Positions 22,716 to 34,400 of a DNA stretch of 64,000 nt are shown in pieces. Source of the DNA: Dryocosmus kuriphilus (Eukaryota; Arthropoda; Insecta; Hymenoptera; Cynipidae); contig CM076197.1 of the NCBI GenBank assembly GCA_038277395.1, positions 105,054,442-105,118,441 on the forward strand. Reading direction: 5' to 3'. Numbering within the stretch: the stretch's first letter is position 1; every line of letters starts with the position of its first letter. The notes beneath the pieces are model-generated. The model did not search any database. It worked only from the letters and a program-made list of their open reading frames with translations, and was not told the origin of the DNA. A program made the position numbers and the translations under genes.

Positions 22716-23733
22716 TGGCCGGTTCCTTCATACCTCTCCCGATAGCTATCTTCTAGATATAGTTATCCGTCAGATAAATAAAAATTTGTTTCCTTCACTG
22801 ACACGGTTAGTTACGTATCTAACGGATAGCTATCCTTCATATTGGTACCTTTCGACACAAAAGGTACTAGAATGTTACTAGAAATCAAATGTGTAGGGAT
22901 GGCTGCGTCGACGCGAGGCATGTCGCAAGTTTAAATATAAGGTGTCAAAAAAATTAAATTATATTACATACAAAAATGATATGCGAAAAACTTTTAAAAA
23001 TGTGTTTAGTTCGTAAGATAAATATTTTATTTTATAATTATTTTGTATGTTATTTACAATTGGTTTCATTTCTTGCAATAATTTTTTCAGATATATTCAT
23101 ATTTTTTTCAAGGAAATGTCGTATTCATTTTTTCGTGTAAAATCCTATATTCTTATATCAAAATAAATACAGTTTTTGAAAATATCGTATTTCTAAATTA
23201 TCTCATAAATCAAATTTATTATTTCGAAAGAATGCATACTTATTCCAGGTTATTAACAATCGTTCTTCATTTATATGCAATAATTCAAGTACGTTATCCT
23301 TTTTTAAACGAAATCGTTTGAAAAATTCTGTGTCAGCCCATATTTGAAAATTTTTCGCTTTATTTTTTTTTGTATATGATCTTCTTTCCACAAATTCATA
23401 TTCATCATCATCATCGTCAGACTCAAAAATGTTCATAACATCGGGTAATAAATTAATTTTTATATTCAAGTTTTTATAAAAATAACGATTATATGAAGAT
23501 GTTACTGCCATCACTGTCTTATTTATTGGTTATGTCGAGAAATAGAAGCGCAATAGTTTTTTATAATGACACGAGGGGCACTGGAGTCACTATCTGGCAG
23601 ATATCCGCTACTTCGGTTCCGGATAAGTTTATCTGCCAGATACCTACTATCCAGAGGTGAAGAAAACCGATTTTGGGAGATATCTTATGGATAAAGTTAT
23701 CCGACAGATATCTAGAGGTGAGAAAACCGGGTA
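22716..23733 (-). mobile_element. PIF/Harbinger-type element inserted in LINE ORF1
   Basis: 1018 bp with degenerate inverted ends (CCGGTTCCTTCA and, from the other side, CCGGTTTTCTCA, followed by GATAACT/TATCCG words) and the 3-bp duplication TTA (22713-22715 and 23734-23736). Skipping the element and one TTA joins the LINE frame as GFREEM, matching GFREET of the other LINE copy. The TTA duplication is characteristic of PIF/Harbinger. Confidence 0.82.
23203..23514 (-). pseudogene. Harbinger transposase N-terminal remnant
   Basis: A 103-residue minus-strand frame: an acidic stretch (ESDDDDDEYEF), then EFFKRFRLKKDNVLELLHI, which resembles the region just before the DDE domain of Harbinger transposases. 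The catalytic domain is absent, so the element cannot move itself. Assignment rests on this short block plus the TTA duplication. Confidence 0.55.
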
Positions 23734-25045
23734 TTAGAGAGGAAATGAACCGCAGTGTGAACGCCATGCAAAGGAGAGGGGATGAGGTCTCGGAGGAAAT
23801 GAGGAAAGTTAGAGAAAAGTGGGAAGAATCGGATCTGGTGTGGCGGCAATAAAAAGATAAGGTTTGGAAATAGTTGGAGGATATCGGGAAAAAGCAAAGA
23901 ATGAGTGAGAAAGAGAGAAAACTTGATATGGAAAAGTTGGAAGAAAGAGTGAGAAATCTAGAATGTAAGTCTGAGGACAGAAAGAAAGTGGATAAAGGGG
24001 TAAGAGAAGGAGAGAAAATAAAAGAATTGAATGAGAATATTATCCTAGAAAATGTGAGAATGAAATCAAGATTGAGAAAATCAGAAAGGAAAATGGAAAA
24101 ACAAGAGAAGACGAAACATAGTAGAAATATAGTGATTAGAGGAATGAAAGTGGATAGTGAATCAGGAAGAGAAGAAGTGGAAAGGTTGTTAGGGGAAATT
24201 GGGACAAAACTGCATGTGGAAGAGGTAAATGGAGTGAGAAGGAAGAATAAAGGTAAATCGAGTGTCTATATAGTGAGAGTGAGAAGTGAGGAAGAAAAAA
24301 ATAATATTATGAGAAAAAAGAAAGCTTTAAAGGGGAAGGAAGAAAGGATAGAGGAGGATATGACGTGGAATGAAAGAAGAACAAAGTGGATGGTCAAACA
24401 GAGAGCATGGAGTGAAATAATGAAAGGGAACACGGTATGGATAGGGAAAGACAGGATGTGGGTAAACGGTAATGTGTGGATATGGGATGAAGAGAAAGAA
24501 AGATTGTGTGAAATGTATAGGGAGGGTACATGGTGACAAGGGGAAGAAACAAAGGCAAGTGGTAAAAGGGAGGAGATAATGGAAACAGTAGAGAGTGAAA
24601 GGAAATAAAGAGGAGAAGGCGGAGTGACGGGGTTTCCACAAAAATAGGGAGGGGCGTAAAAAAGAAAGAAGGGAGAAAGGAAGGAAAAAAGAAATGAGGG
24701 TAGCGTTTTGTAATGTACGAAGGATTCTGGGAAGAGGTGAAGAAATGAGATGTAATGATGTTGAGTGTAACCTGGGTAGATGAGAAGGATTGGAGGAGGG
24801 TGAAGAGGAAGTTGTCCAAGGGATATATATATATATATATGTATATATGGAAGATGCAAGAGGCAAAGAAAGAGAAGATAAAGGGAAGAAAGAAAGGGGG
24901 CATTATGTCAGGAGTAAGGAATGAATTGGTAGGTGAAGAGAGAATAGAAATAGGATTTGAGGAAACAGATGGAGTAATGACGAGAATGGTGAAGATAGGA
25001 AGAAGAAAGGTAAGGATAGTTTGCATCTACAGGAGAAGGGTACAT

Positions 25046-26205
25046 TTCAATGATCTAAAATATTTCAAAAGATTTCAAAAGTTTCCCAAGGATTTCAAAG
25101 ATTTCATAAATATTTCAAAAATCTCAAAAGTTTCAAAATATTTCACAAAGATCTCACAAACATTTGAAAGCTTTCAAAAATTACAAAATATTTGAATGTA
25201 TTTCAAGAGATTTCACAATATTTTTAATATTTTAAGAGATTTTACAAAAATTTCAAATATTCCAAAACATTTTTAAAAATTTGGCAAAAGTTTTAAAGAT
25301 TTTAAAAGACTTCATAAATATTTCAAAGGTCTCAAATATTACAAGATATTTTAAAAGCTTCACTAACATTTCAATCATTTCAAAGTAGCTTACAAAAATT
25401 TAAAAGGTTTCAAAAATATTTAAAAAGTCTCAAATATTTCAAGAGATTTCAAATATCTCAAAAATTTCAAGATATTAAAAGATTATAAAACTTTTTACAA
25501 ATATTTCAATAATCAAAAAGAAACTAAAAAGATTTCAAAAGATATCACATAGATATCACAAAATTTTAAAAGTGTTCAATTTATTTTACAAAAATTTACA
25601 AACATTTCAAAACATTTCACAAAAATTTCAAAGATTTTAAATATGTCATAAAATCTTAAAAGATTTAATATTTTGAAGGTTTTAAACGTTTTCACAAACA
25701 TTTCCAGGATTTGAAGTATTTCAAAATATTTTAAAAAGATTAAAAGGTTTTCATAAAAATTTTAATTTGAAAAGATTTCATAAAGATTTCAAAGAGTTAA
25801 AAATATTTGAAAAAGTTCTCATAAATATTTCAAAAGATTTTACACAATTGTCAGAAAAATTTGAAAAGATTTCAATGTATTTCAACAAATTTCACAAAAA
25901 TTTACAAATAATTCAAAAGACTTTACAAACATTTCAAATATTTCAAAGTTTTAAAAGTTTTCAAAAAGACTTTAATGATTTAAAATATTTCAAAAGATTT
26001 CAAAAGATTTCAAAAGGCTCCACAGACCTCACAAGGATATCCCGAAAGTTTCAATTTATTTTAATTTATTTTAAAAGATTTAACGAAGTTTTAAAATATT
26101 TCACAAACATTTCCAAGATCTGAAGTATTTCAAAAGATTTTAAAGATTACAAAGTTTTCATAAAAATTTTAATTTGAAAGGATTTCGCAAAGATTTCAAA
26201 GAGTT
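25046..26205 (+). repeat. TTTCAAAA-type satellite array, right part
   Basis: Continuation of the satellite at 20935-22027. Long phrases are shared, for example ATTTTAAGAGATTTTAC and AAAAGATTATAA followed by ACTTTTTACA. It fades into unique AT-rich DNA near 26210. Confidence 0.85.
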
Positions 26206-27840
26206 AAGTGAATTATATAATAATTTCATAATGCTTAGATATTTCCAAAAATTGATCTTCAGTTTTCCCCCAACATTTAAACAAAAATTTAATTAACTAA
26301 TGTATAATTTACAGAATATTTGCCTGTGATTGTTATTCATTCCTCTGAGACAAATAATAATTAATTACATTTTTTCTTTAATTAGGAAGTGAATTAAACA
26401 TTCCTTTATTAATGTTCAAGTAAAACATTTGCATTACAGGTCACGTGAAGTTTTGTGATATTAAATGTGTATGTATCATGTGATTTTGTATATCATGCAA
26501 GGTATTGATTTTGGTGATTTATTCCGATTTTAATTTAATAACAAATTCATCTGATCATTTAAAGAGAAGGCAAAAATAAGGGAACTTAGTTGGTAAACGT
26601 GTGCTAATTCTGTAAAAAAATGTAAAAATGGTGAAAATTTGAATTCCTGTTAAAAACATCCCTAACTAAAAATAAATATCATCCTAAATAATTGCAAATA
26701 CACACAATAAGAAAAAAAATGAAGTGTATAAAAATGTGAACAAAGCCAATATTCATCCTTGGCGATGTTCGCTTCTTGATCCCTCGTTTTCTCAGAATTG
26801 AAATCCAATAGGAATTAGATTGGTAATATTTTCGGCACAGTAAAAAGGTTTATTATTCGCAACCAGTGATTCCGGTTTAAAAAAACTTTCAATGCAACTA
26901 CTGATATTTAAAATTGAACACGAATTATACTTGAAAGAAAACAACGAAAGTCAGTGAAAATTGGGAACTTTAAGATGAGATTTACCAGAATTGAGTGCGC
27001 ATGTACCGGCGAATCACATGCAGCAAAAAACCACACATTCTTAGATTTTTTGGAAATAGTGAAATCTATGTAATTGAAGTTGGAAAAAAAGATCACGGCA
27101 CTAGACACAGCCCGATTTTATAATTATAATGAAATTGGACAATTGTACGCGTTTATGTTGTGTAGATTTTCACGCCATGGCAGCCTGTACGCGAGAAAGG
27201 AAAATGGTTACTACTTGTCTTCGAAGTTTTATTTTCGTACTCTCGCGTCTTACTAGTACAACATGATACGAAAGTAGGCAAGAGTCGAAACAAGGAAGGG
27301 GGCCAAAGATGAAATATGATTGGCTCTGGAATGTGTAAGAGGTCATGTGATATAGATTTCTCGCAGGAGTTTTTATTGCGTATGCTCAAACAGACACCGG
27401 TTCGCGCCAAATTCCGATAATATTAATATTGTAACCTATAATATTTACCTATATAGTATTTATTGATGATAAAAACTAAAAATAACCGGAAAATATTTTA
27501 TAAACCATTTCTATATCTGTATGGTATGGTAATTTGACTCGATAATTACTATTATTTATGAAAAAAATGTTTTTAAATAAATAATTTTTGGCACATCTCA
27601 TGATAGCTAAATGCGACTCGTAAAGATCGCAGCATTTGCGCGTATTCCGTTCTAGCGATATGCGACTCATAACGCTCGCAGTCACGTGACACCCTGGTAG
27701 CTTTTAGCCAAAAAAAGTTCTTACGTTCAAAGAAAAAAATTCATAAGCCCCAAAAATTGAGGTCGGCAATATAGGTATTTTAGTGACTCACATGCTCTTA
27801 ACGGAAAAAATAATTTGTAATTGAAGAAGACCAATCTTTA
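26206..27840. other. AT-rich non-coding DNA
   Basis: No gene recognised on either strand. Open frames at 27074-27256 and 27153-27410 are short and without family motifs. A small cluster of GCGACTC/CGCAG words lies near 27610-27690. Confidence 0.5.
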
Positions 27841-27939
27841 ACAAATAGTTATTATTATTATTATTTCAGATGGACAGGGTCATTCAAGTCCCATAGCACT
27901 TAGGTTAACTAATGTAACCTATTGTACTTTGCCCTTAAA

Positions 27940-28640
27940 ACTAAGCCTCTCTAAGGAGGCCGGTTTCCTCCATATATGCGTATATCGCCGTATATGGAAT
28001 ATCTACGGCCATTGCTTGCTCCTGATTAGGAGTACCGCCATCAGATCGAGACCGTTTTGGGATCTCAGGTTTAGGAGCCTCCTCGCGCTGCAGTTTAAGC
28101 TGCTGGCGTTGGCACCTCCTCCTGGCGGCGGTACTATATTCTCGTTTCATGGGGCCTACTACGTTTCCCATCGTTCTCAGTAGCTTTGGCTTCGTTAATG
28201 TGACTAATTAAAATCTCATTACCAGCTGTACCATTTGAGTGGTACTAGGAACCGCATCAGCCCCTTGTGGAGTTAAAGTTGATTTATCACCTTCGTTGGT
28301 CTCTATCTTCTCAAGAGGAGATGAAGTGTTCATGTCGGGCGTCATTGAAGTCACCCGTTCAGCCCGCTTGTGGGGATAAGGCACTTTTACACTGGGAGGT
28401 TGCTCGGTATCCCAGGCCACCGTAGGAGTCACCATTCCTTGGTAACACTCAGCCTTCAACCGAGTGCCACTCGATGTTCGCTACTTAGTCGAATTCACGC
28501 TAATACTTCCACCCTACTAACCATCAACTCCTACCCGTAAGGGTCGTCCTCGTTGCGGCACGGCGTCCGGGTCGTTGTTATCCGCGGGAGTTCCTTAGGC
28601 CTCTTCACCGCGGCCAGGTCCGAACTCTCCTTCTCCTTAG
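27940..28640 (-). pseudogene. Degenerate retroelement ORF1-like sequence
   Basis: On the minus strand two open pieces, 28459-28208 and 28171-27941, carry proline/serine-rich and basic sequence (KRSRSDGGTPNQ). This resembles the low-complexity N-terminal part of non-LTR retrotransposon ORF1/gag proteins in insects. The stretch is distinctly more GC-rich than its surroundings. There is no zinc knuckle or reverse transcriptase. The identity is a guess from composition and a short motif. Confidence 0.33.
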
Positions 28641-28699
28641 GCAGGAAAATTTAATTCCCCGTTATAAGGAGTAGAGGAGTTCACGCGTCCCATAGAGGA

Positions 28700-29430
28700 T
28701 GTAAAAAATAGTTAAACTTTCAACCAGAAAAGATTAATTTTCAAACTAGAATGTTATACTAGACTTTCAGAACAAAATATTTTCCAAACAAAAATAGTTT
28801 AATCATTAACCAAAAAAAAAGGAATTTTCAATAAGACAGCTTGTAATAGTTGACTTTTGAACAAAAAAATTAATTATTTGAAATTAAAATTAAATGAAAG
28901 GCTTTAAGTGAAAAATAGTGGAATTATAAACTCTAAAAGAAGAATTTTCAAAAAGCATGATTTTTCAAGCAAAGGAAAAATGAAAACAAAAGTGGTTAAG
29001 TTTTCAATTAAAAAGGATGAAAAATAGAACAGCTAAATTTTGAACAAAAAATATTAATTCTTAACCAAAAACAGTTGAATTTTCAACAAGAGTATTGAAA
29101 TTTTTCACAAAAAAAATTACATTTTCGAACAAAAAAATACATTTTTAATAAAAATTAATTTTATATTCAACAACAAGAAATTATTTTGCTGCGAAATAGT
29201 TTAATTTTTAACTGAAAAGGACAAATTTTTAACGAAAAAGCTGATATTTTCACCCAAAAAAGATGAATTTTCAGACAAAGAGGAATTGTTAACAAAATGT
29301 TTGAATTTTCCCCAAAAAATAGTTAAATTTTCAACTAGGGAAGATGAATTCTCAGCCAAAAATGGAATAGATAAATAGTTGAATTATTAACCTAAAAAAA
29401 GATATTTTCAATAAAACAGTTGACTTTACA
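28700..29430 (+). repeat. Degenerate tandem repeat of AATTTTCAACMAAAAA phrases
   Basis: About 730 bp of loosely repeated phrases such as GAATTTTCAA, TTAACCAAAAA and AGTTGAATTTT at roughly 30-36 bp spacing. The copies are too diverged for a precise unit count. No coding content. Confidence 0.65.
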
Positions 29431-30371
29431 CCTAATTAGGTGTAATATATAATATAGGTATCTGGAAAAGAGGAAAGGTATGATCGAACGCACCCCCCAC
29501 CCTTACCAGGTCACCCATTCCAGCTAAAATAAGTTTTTATAAACATTTATCATTTACTAATAAAACAGAGTTTAACATATTGCAATCTTAATTATAATTA
29601 TGGGAATTTGAAATCTTTATTATTATTATTATATTTACAAATAATCAATTGTTCATTATTAAAATCTTGGATAAAGTTCCGAAAAGTACCTTTATTACCT
29701 CCGATTAATTTGAAACTTCTTATACCAATGCATTTTGATTCGCTGATTACGAATATGATAGCGAAAATCGGCGAAAATTTTATTTTCAAGGTCAAAACTA
29801 AAAAATCTGATGCTTGAAAAGTTTTTTCAATTTAGTTTGAAAAAAATTGGTGTAAGAGTAAAATATTTCTTAAGAAAGTTGTATCTTGTGAAAAGATCCA
29901 TATTTTATATTCTACACAGTTTTAATCTAAAACCATTATTTTTTGCGGAAAATGAGACAATGCTCCAAAAACTACATTTTGGCACAGAAGAGCTTTGACG
30001 CCCCCCGCAAAACAATTATGGAAAGGGGTAGGAGCGTGACTTAAGGGGTTATACTACCCAGGCATTTTTAAAAAATAATTTTTTTGTTGCAGAAAAAATT
30101 CCCTTAGTGTCCCAAGAATGATGCCCAATAGGTTTTTTGTGGGGGCGAGGCCGAAAAGTGCCTCGGAAAGTTATCCGACTTTTTAGAATTTCTTGCCGCG
30201 GACGACTTCCGAAATTTTTTTTTTAGACACGGCAATACTCAGCCGCCATTCCGTATTTCTTAACAAAAAAAAATGATTGTATAGTTAGAATATATTACTT
30301 AATAAACTCTATAAATTTTAATTGCTTTACGTTTTGTTATCTGCCTGAAAATTAATCATAAAAAGGACACT

Positions 30372-30808
30372 ATCCTCGTGGAAGTTTCGGACCCAGACGG
30401 AATCCAATTTGAATCCATTTGCTTCCGTGTGAATGCGGAATCTGTTTCCGAATTACTACGACACAGTCCATTTGAGTCCGAATGAGTTCGATTCACATAT
30501 CAGATTCAAGGTCGGAATCATTCGATGCCATTCGGGATGAATGTCTTTCTCTCACGGAGTCAGATGGAATGAAAAGTTTCTTCGAACTTACACGAAACCA
30601 ATCGCAATGGACTTGGAGAGAATAATTCGGACTCAAAAGGAATGGACCGTAATTGAACGGACTCATTCGGAATGGATTTTCCTTCGCTTCCGATTGAGTC
30701 CGTGCTTTGGAAACAGATTTCACATTCATACGTGATCATTTCGAAATCATTCGGAGTCGTTTAGATTCAAACGGACTCAAATCCATTCCGAAATATTCAC
30801 CAGGGTAT
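30372..30808. mobile_element. Palindromic MITE-like sequence rich in CCGAATGAGTCCG words
   Basis: Ends GTGGAAGTTTCGGA and, reversed, GGTGAATATTTCGGA. Many scattered inverted words such as GAGTCCGAATGAG and ATTCCGAATGAGTCCGTT. Open frames on both strands (30493-30729, 30541-30735) mirror each other and are not genes. Confidence 0.5.
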
Positions 30809-31401
30809 TTTTGGAGTCTCAAAAATGATGAAACCCCTTAAGCGCGTTTTTCTCGAAACTATGTTTTTCAAACTGGCGTACAGCGTAGCTCGCTCAGTTT
30901 TCATCCGATAGACTTGAAATTTTAACTGCAACTTATTAGATAGATATTATCTATCGAAGTGTACAAGATTTTAACGATTGATAAATAATTACATTTACAA
31001 TAAACAATTGCATATCGATTTTTTACGCCGAAAAGAAAGAAAAAAATTTAAATTATATGATTTCAATTTGTGACTTTTCAAAAAAAAATTTTAATCTTAC
31101 GTAATTGCAAAGAAAAACTAATGTAGATTAAGAAAAAAAAAAACGTTTTTTGCTCTAGGTGGTGTACGCAGACTGCTACCGTGTACGCCGTTTTCCTCAT
31201 CAGAAAAAATATTTTTCAAGTTACCTAGTACCACGACGCCATTTTGTATCTTTAATGTAAACACAAAATATTTTTGTATACCTTAATACACCTAGAATAA
31301 AGTCTAGAAACTTTATTTGCTTCATTGCTTAGAAATCGAGAAAAAAATTCCCAAAGAAAGTTTCGCTTTTCAGTGCGCCTGTAGGTAGTATAACCCATTA
31401 A

Positions 31402-31795
31402 TATATTTCTGTGACCACTCACAGGAGAGCCTTGCCGCCCCTCGCAAAGCAAGGGAGAGGGATAGGGGTGTGACTTCATGTATTTCTTTGACCAGTCACA
31501 GGGAAGCCTTGCTGCCCCCTACAAAACACGGGAAAGGGGAAGGAGTGTGACTTAATGTACTTCTGTGACCAGTCACAGGAAAGTCTTGCCACCTGCCGCA
31601 AAATAAGGGAAAGGGGTAGGAGTGTGACTTCATGTATTTCCTTGACCAGTCACAGGGGAGCCTTGCTACCCCTTACAAAGGACGGGAAGAGGTAAGAGTG
31701 TGATTTAATTTCTCTCCGTGACCAGTCAAAAATCACAAGAGAGCCTTGCCGCCCCCTGAAGAACAAGGGAAAAGGGTAGGGGTGTGTCTTCGTAC
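31402..31795 (+). repeat. Minisatellite, about 78-bp unit, five copies
   Basis: Units begin near 31402, 31479, 31557, 31635 and 31711. Each contains GTGACCAGTCACAG, GCCTTGCYGCCCC, GGGAAAGGGGTAGG and GTGTGACTTMAT. A lone related unit lies at about 29985-30050, at the inner edge of the left arm of the surrounding inverted repeat. Confidence 0.85.
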
Positions 31796-32296
31796 TACTT
31801 CCCGTGGTTTAGTGCATACGCAGGCAATACCGAATCTAATGGAGTTTTGGCAAAATTTACTTGTTGGAGCATTATCTCATTTTTCTCGAAAAATAATGGG
31901 TTTAGCCAAAAACTCAGTAGAACATAAAAGATGGATCTTGTCATGCGCTACAATTTTTGTAGGAAATATTTTACTCTTAGATCAATACTTTTCAAAATAA
32001 ATTGATAAAAAAAATTTTTTTAAATCAGTTTTTTAAAGTTTTGACCTTGAAAATCACATTTGCGCCAATTTTCACTATCATATTCACAATCAGCGAGTCA
32101 AAATACATGGGTTACGAAGTTTCAAATTAATCGGAGGTATAAGTACTATTTGGAACTGCACCCAAAATGTTAAGAAGCGGAGTTGTTTATTTAAAAACGA
32201 TCTACAAATTTTCTTTATACTTTTTTTTTTTGTAACACAAAGTTTTTGTCTTAATCGTGAAAAATCTGATTAAAAATCACGTCTTGGACAAACTTT

Positions 32297-32590
32297 ATTC
32301 GAGTGTGAAGCGCGAGACGCGTGATGAGAATTATTTGTTAAACCCGAAAGAGCTTTAGCATTAAAAAATTCAAAATTACAAAATTACGCTGGTTAGTGGT
32401 ACGACCTTCAAATTTTAAAAGGCCCATACGCACAAATGTAGGTGTACATTCGAGTGCGAAGCGCGAGACGCGTGATGAGGATTATTTGTTAAAGCCGAAG
32501 GAGCTTGAACAAAAAATTCAAAATTACCAAATTACGGTCAATGGTTCGACCTTTAATTTTATTTTAAAAGGCCCATACGCACAAATGTAG
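32297..32590 (+). repeat. Tandem duplication of about 150 bp
   Basis: Two copies, 32297-32440 and 32447-32590. Each starts TTCGAGTGYGAAGCGCGAGA and ends AAAAGGCCCATACGCACAAA with TGTAGG. The second has a 7-bp insertion of TTTAATT type. No gene. Confidence 0.85.
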
Positions 32591-32599
32591 GGGGATGTA

Positions 32600-32750
32600 A
32601 AAACACCGAGCACATAGAGCGAGATAAATAGCATATCGAGCGCGAAGCGCAAGTTCCAATAAACGCGCGCCCTAGGCAGCTCGCTCATACTTTGCGCGAA
32701 AGCGCGGCGCACAAGGCGCGCGATGAGAATGTGCCTGCTGAGCGGACGAA
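32600..32750. repeat. GC-rich palindromic repeat cluster, GCGCGAAGCGC type
   Basis: Dense short palindromes (CGAGCGCGAAGCGC, GCGCGCCCTAGGC, TTGCGCGAAAGCGCGG, GGCGCGCGATGAG) in AT-rich surroundings. It is a diverged, inverted copy of the cluster at 38450-38600, with the same order of words including CGCGCGCCCTAGG and GATGAGAATGTGCC. Confidence 0.75.
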
Positions 32751-32759
32751 AGAGATCAA

Positions 32760-33430
32760 AACTGGTAATTGTTTATTTAAAATTGTAAATAAAAATTGTT
32801 AACAACTCGTTATTGCCTAAAATTACTTCACTTAATAATTAAAAAATTCATAAGCAGCATTTAATTTTTTCCCGAAGATTACTTACCTTATTCTATGTTA
32901 TTTTTAAAAAGTAAAGAAATGGATAATTTTTTGTATATTTAGAGTTTCAATAGGAAATTACTTGTAAATATGCCAAATTGTTTTTTAATTATTTCTGTGA
33001 CTTAATGAAATAAAAATTTGTTTACTGAAAAATAATAAATATTTTATTTAATACATAATAATATAAATAAGTAAATCATATTAAATAAAAAAGAATTGAT
33101 CCGTACGAGATTCGCTCCCCCATTTGTGTATGAGGTTACGTAAAAGATATTTAGGCATAATTGTAACTAAAATTATTCATTATATTTATCACACATGCAT
33201 ATTATATTACCTAATTAGAGTAAATTATGACATATTTGTATGTAATAGTAATATTTCCATTTTTTCACATATCATCTTACATGCAAACACGCTTCACCCT
33301 CTTTCTCTTGCTAATGCTAAAGTAGAATAAGCGTGTCTCTTTTTAAGCAGAGCTGCCGATCGCTGGCACTAGAGGCGCTACAACCAGTTGAAGTGCACAG
33401 ACATTTTGTCCGGAAAAGTGGTCCCAACTT
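32760..33430. other. AT-rich non-coding DNA
   Basis: No gene or clear repeat seen. Confidence 0.5.
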
Positions 33431-33439
33431 TTATAATCC

Positions 33440-34400
33440 AAGTTGGTTCTCCTTAATAGTACTCCATGATCGACAAATATGGATCATGGACATATAGAAA
33501 TGGACCGCTAGGCGATAACCCTGTGGCTAACAGCGTGATAGTGCGTCAGAGACAAACATTGCTCCTTGTGGAGAACCTTTCTCTTTTCATTCGAAGCCGA
33601 TTCGTCAAGAATATTTTTTGTGGGTGGAGTCTGATAGAAGATCAGGTCTGTGCCTAATATATGCGAGCCCCATGATCTGCGTTTTCGAGTGTTCGAGTCG
33701 TCCTGGTTACCTTTTTTAGATTGTATTTTATGTTTTTTTTAGTACCTGTGAAAAATGGGGATGCGTTGTGTCGTTGTGACGTGTGGTCTCAGGTATGCTT
33801 TTACTCGTAAGTAAAGTTAATAGTAAACGTAGCAAAGATCCAAAACAACTTGACAGGCTCCTGCAATATAAAGAGAAAGGTTGTCCACATTGAGTAACTT
33901 TTTTCTCTGACGCACTATGACGCTGTTCGTCGCAGGGTTATCGGTCCATTTCTATATGTCGATGGTGTAAACAACCTTTCTCCAAAGATATTTTTGCTTT
34001 CTCTTTCTATTCCAGGAGCGTGTCAAGTTGTTTTGGATCTTTGCTACGTTTACTATACTTTACTTATGACTTATGATCATAAAATAAAATCCAAAGAAGA
34101 TAACCAGGACGACTCGAACACACCGAAAACGCAGATCATGGAGTTCGCATATGCTAGGCATAGACCTGATTTTCTATCAGACTCCACCCACCAAAAATGT
34201 TCTCGACCAATCGGCTTCGAATAGAAGGAGGAAGGTTCTCCACAGGAGCAACTTTTCTCTCTGACGCACTATGACGCTGTTCGCCACAGGGTTAGCGCAG
34301 AGATGGGCTAGCGGTCCATTTCTATATGTCGATGGTCCACATCGAGCATTTTTTCTCTTTGACGCACTATGGCGCTGTTTACCACAGGGTTATCGGTCCG
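33440..34400. repeat. Compound palindromic element
   Basis: The outer left arm (33470-33740: ATATAGAAATGGACCGCTAG, GACGCACTATCACGCTG read in reverse, GATCATGGGGCTC region, GAGTCGTCCTGGTTA) is the reverse complement of 34095-34345. Inside it a second pair, 33785-33895 versus 33970-34075, shares GGATCTTTGCTACGTTTAC. The end phrase GACGCACTATGACGCTGTT followed by CATTTCTATATGTCGATGG occurs near 33905-33965, 34260-34340 and, in part, 34355-34400. At least two insertions of one TIR family, nested or tandem, explain this. No coding capacity. Confidence 0.7.

Larger units (their letters stand above)
22302..24536 (+). pseudogene. LINE ORF1 protein, interrupted
   Basis: RNA-binding, coiled-coil ORF1 protein of a LINE. 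The N-terminal part (22302-22715) is basic and acidic with a KKKSPPKRNK tract; the rest (23734-24536) is a long heptad-rich coiled coil followed by a C-terminal domain (IVIRGMKVDSESG, EERIEEDMTWNERR, DRMWVNGNVWIWDEE) shared with the ORF1 at 49278-50609. It is broken by a Harbinger insertion, by TAA codons near 23850-23870 and by a frameshift near 22535. Confidence 0.78.
22028..25045 (+). mobile_element. APE-type LINE, 3'-truncated copy inside the satellite
   Basis: Homologous to the minus-strand LINE at 45768-50924. The 5' UTR starts with TTCCGTTTCTGGTACCGAAA, ORF1 with a MRSPTWSSRGQQ-like start near 22311, and ORF2 begins near 24694 (MRVAFCNVRRI). The copy stops abruptly at about 25045 inside the endonuclease, right after VRIVCIYRRR, where satellite DNA resumes. 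Missing 3' parts are unusual for LINEs and point to later rearrangement. A Harbinger-like element interrupts ORF1. Confidence 0.82.
29645..32185. repeat. Large inverted repeat with about 340-bp arms
   Basis: The left arm (about 29645-30000) is the reverse complement of the right arm (about 31830-32185). For example TTGAAACTTC near 29712 mirrors GAAGTTTCAAATTAATCGGAGG near 32120, and AAGGTCAAAACT mirrors AGTTTTGACCTT. The loop holds a MITE-like palindrome (30372-30808) and the 78-bp minisatellite. No transposase was found. Probably a foldback element. Confidence 0.72.

Noticed and set aside
24266..25026. Three long minus-strand open frames
   Set aside because: Antisense shadows of the plus-strand LINE copy, with a low-complexity translation.
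30493..30735. Overlapping open frames on both strands at 30.5-30.7 kb
   Set aside because: They mirror each other because the DNA is palindromic.
31402..31795. Regularly spaced repeats considered as a CRISPR array
   Set aside because: Units are contiguous with no unique spacers, in an animal genome; a minisatellite explains them.
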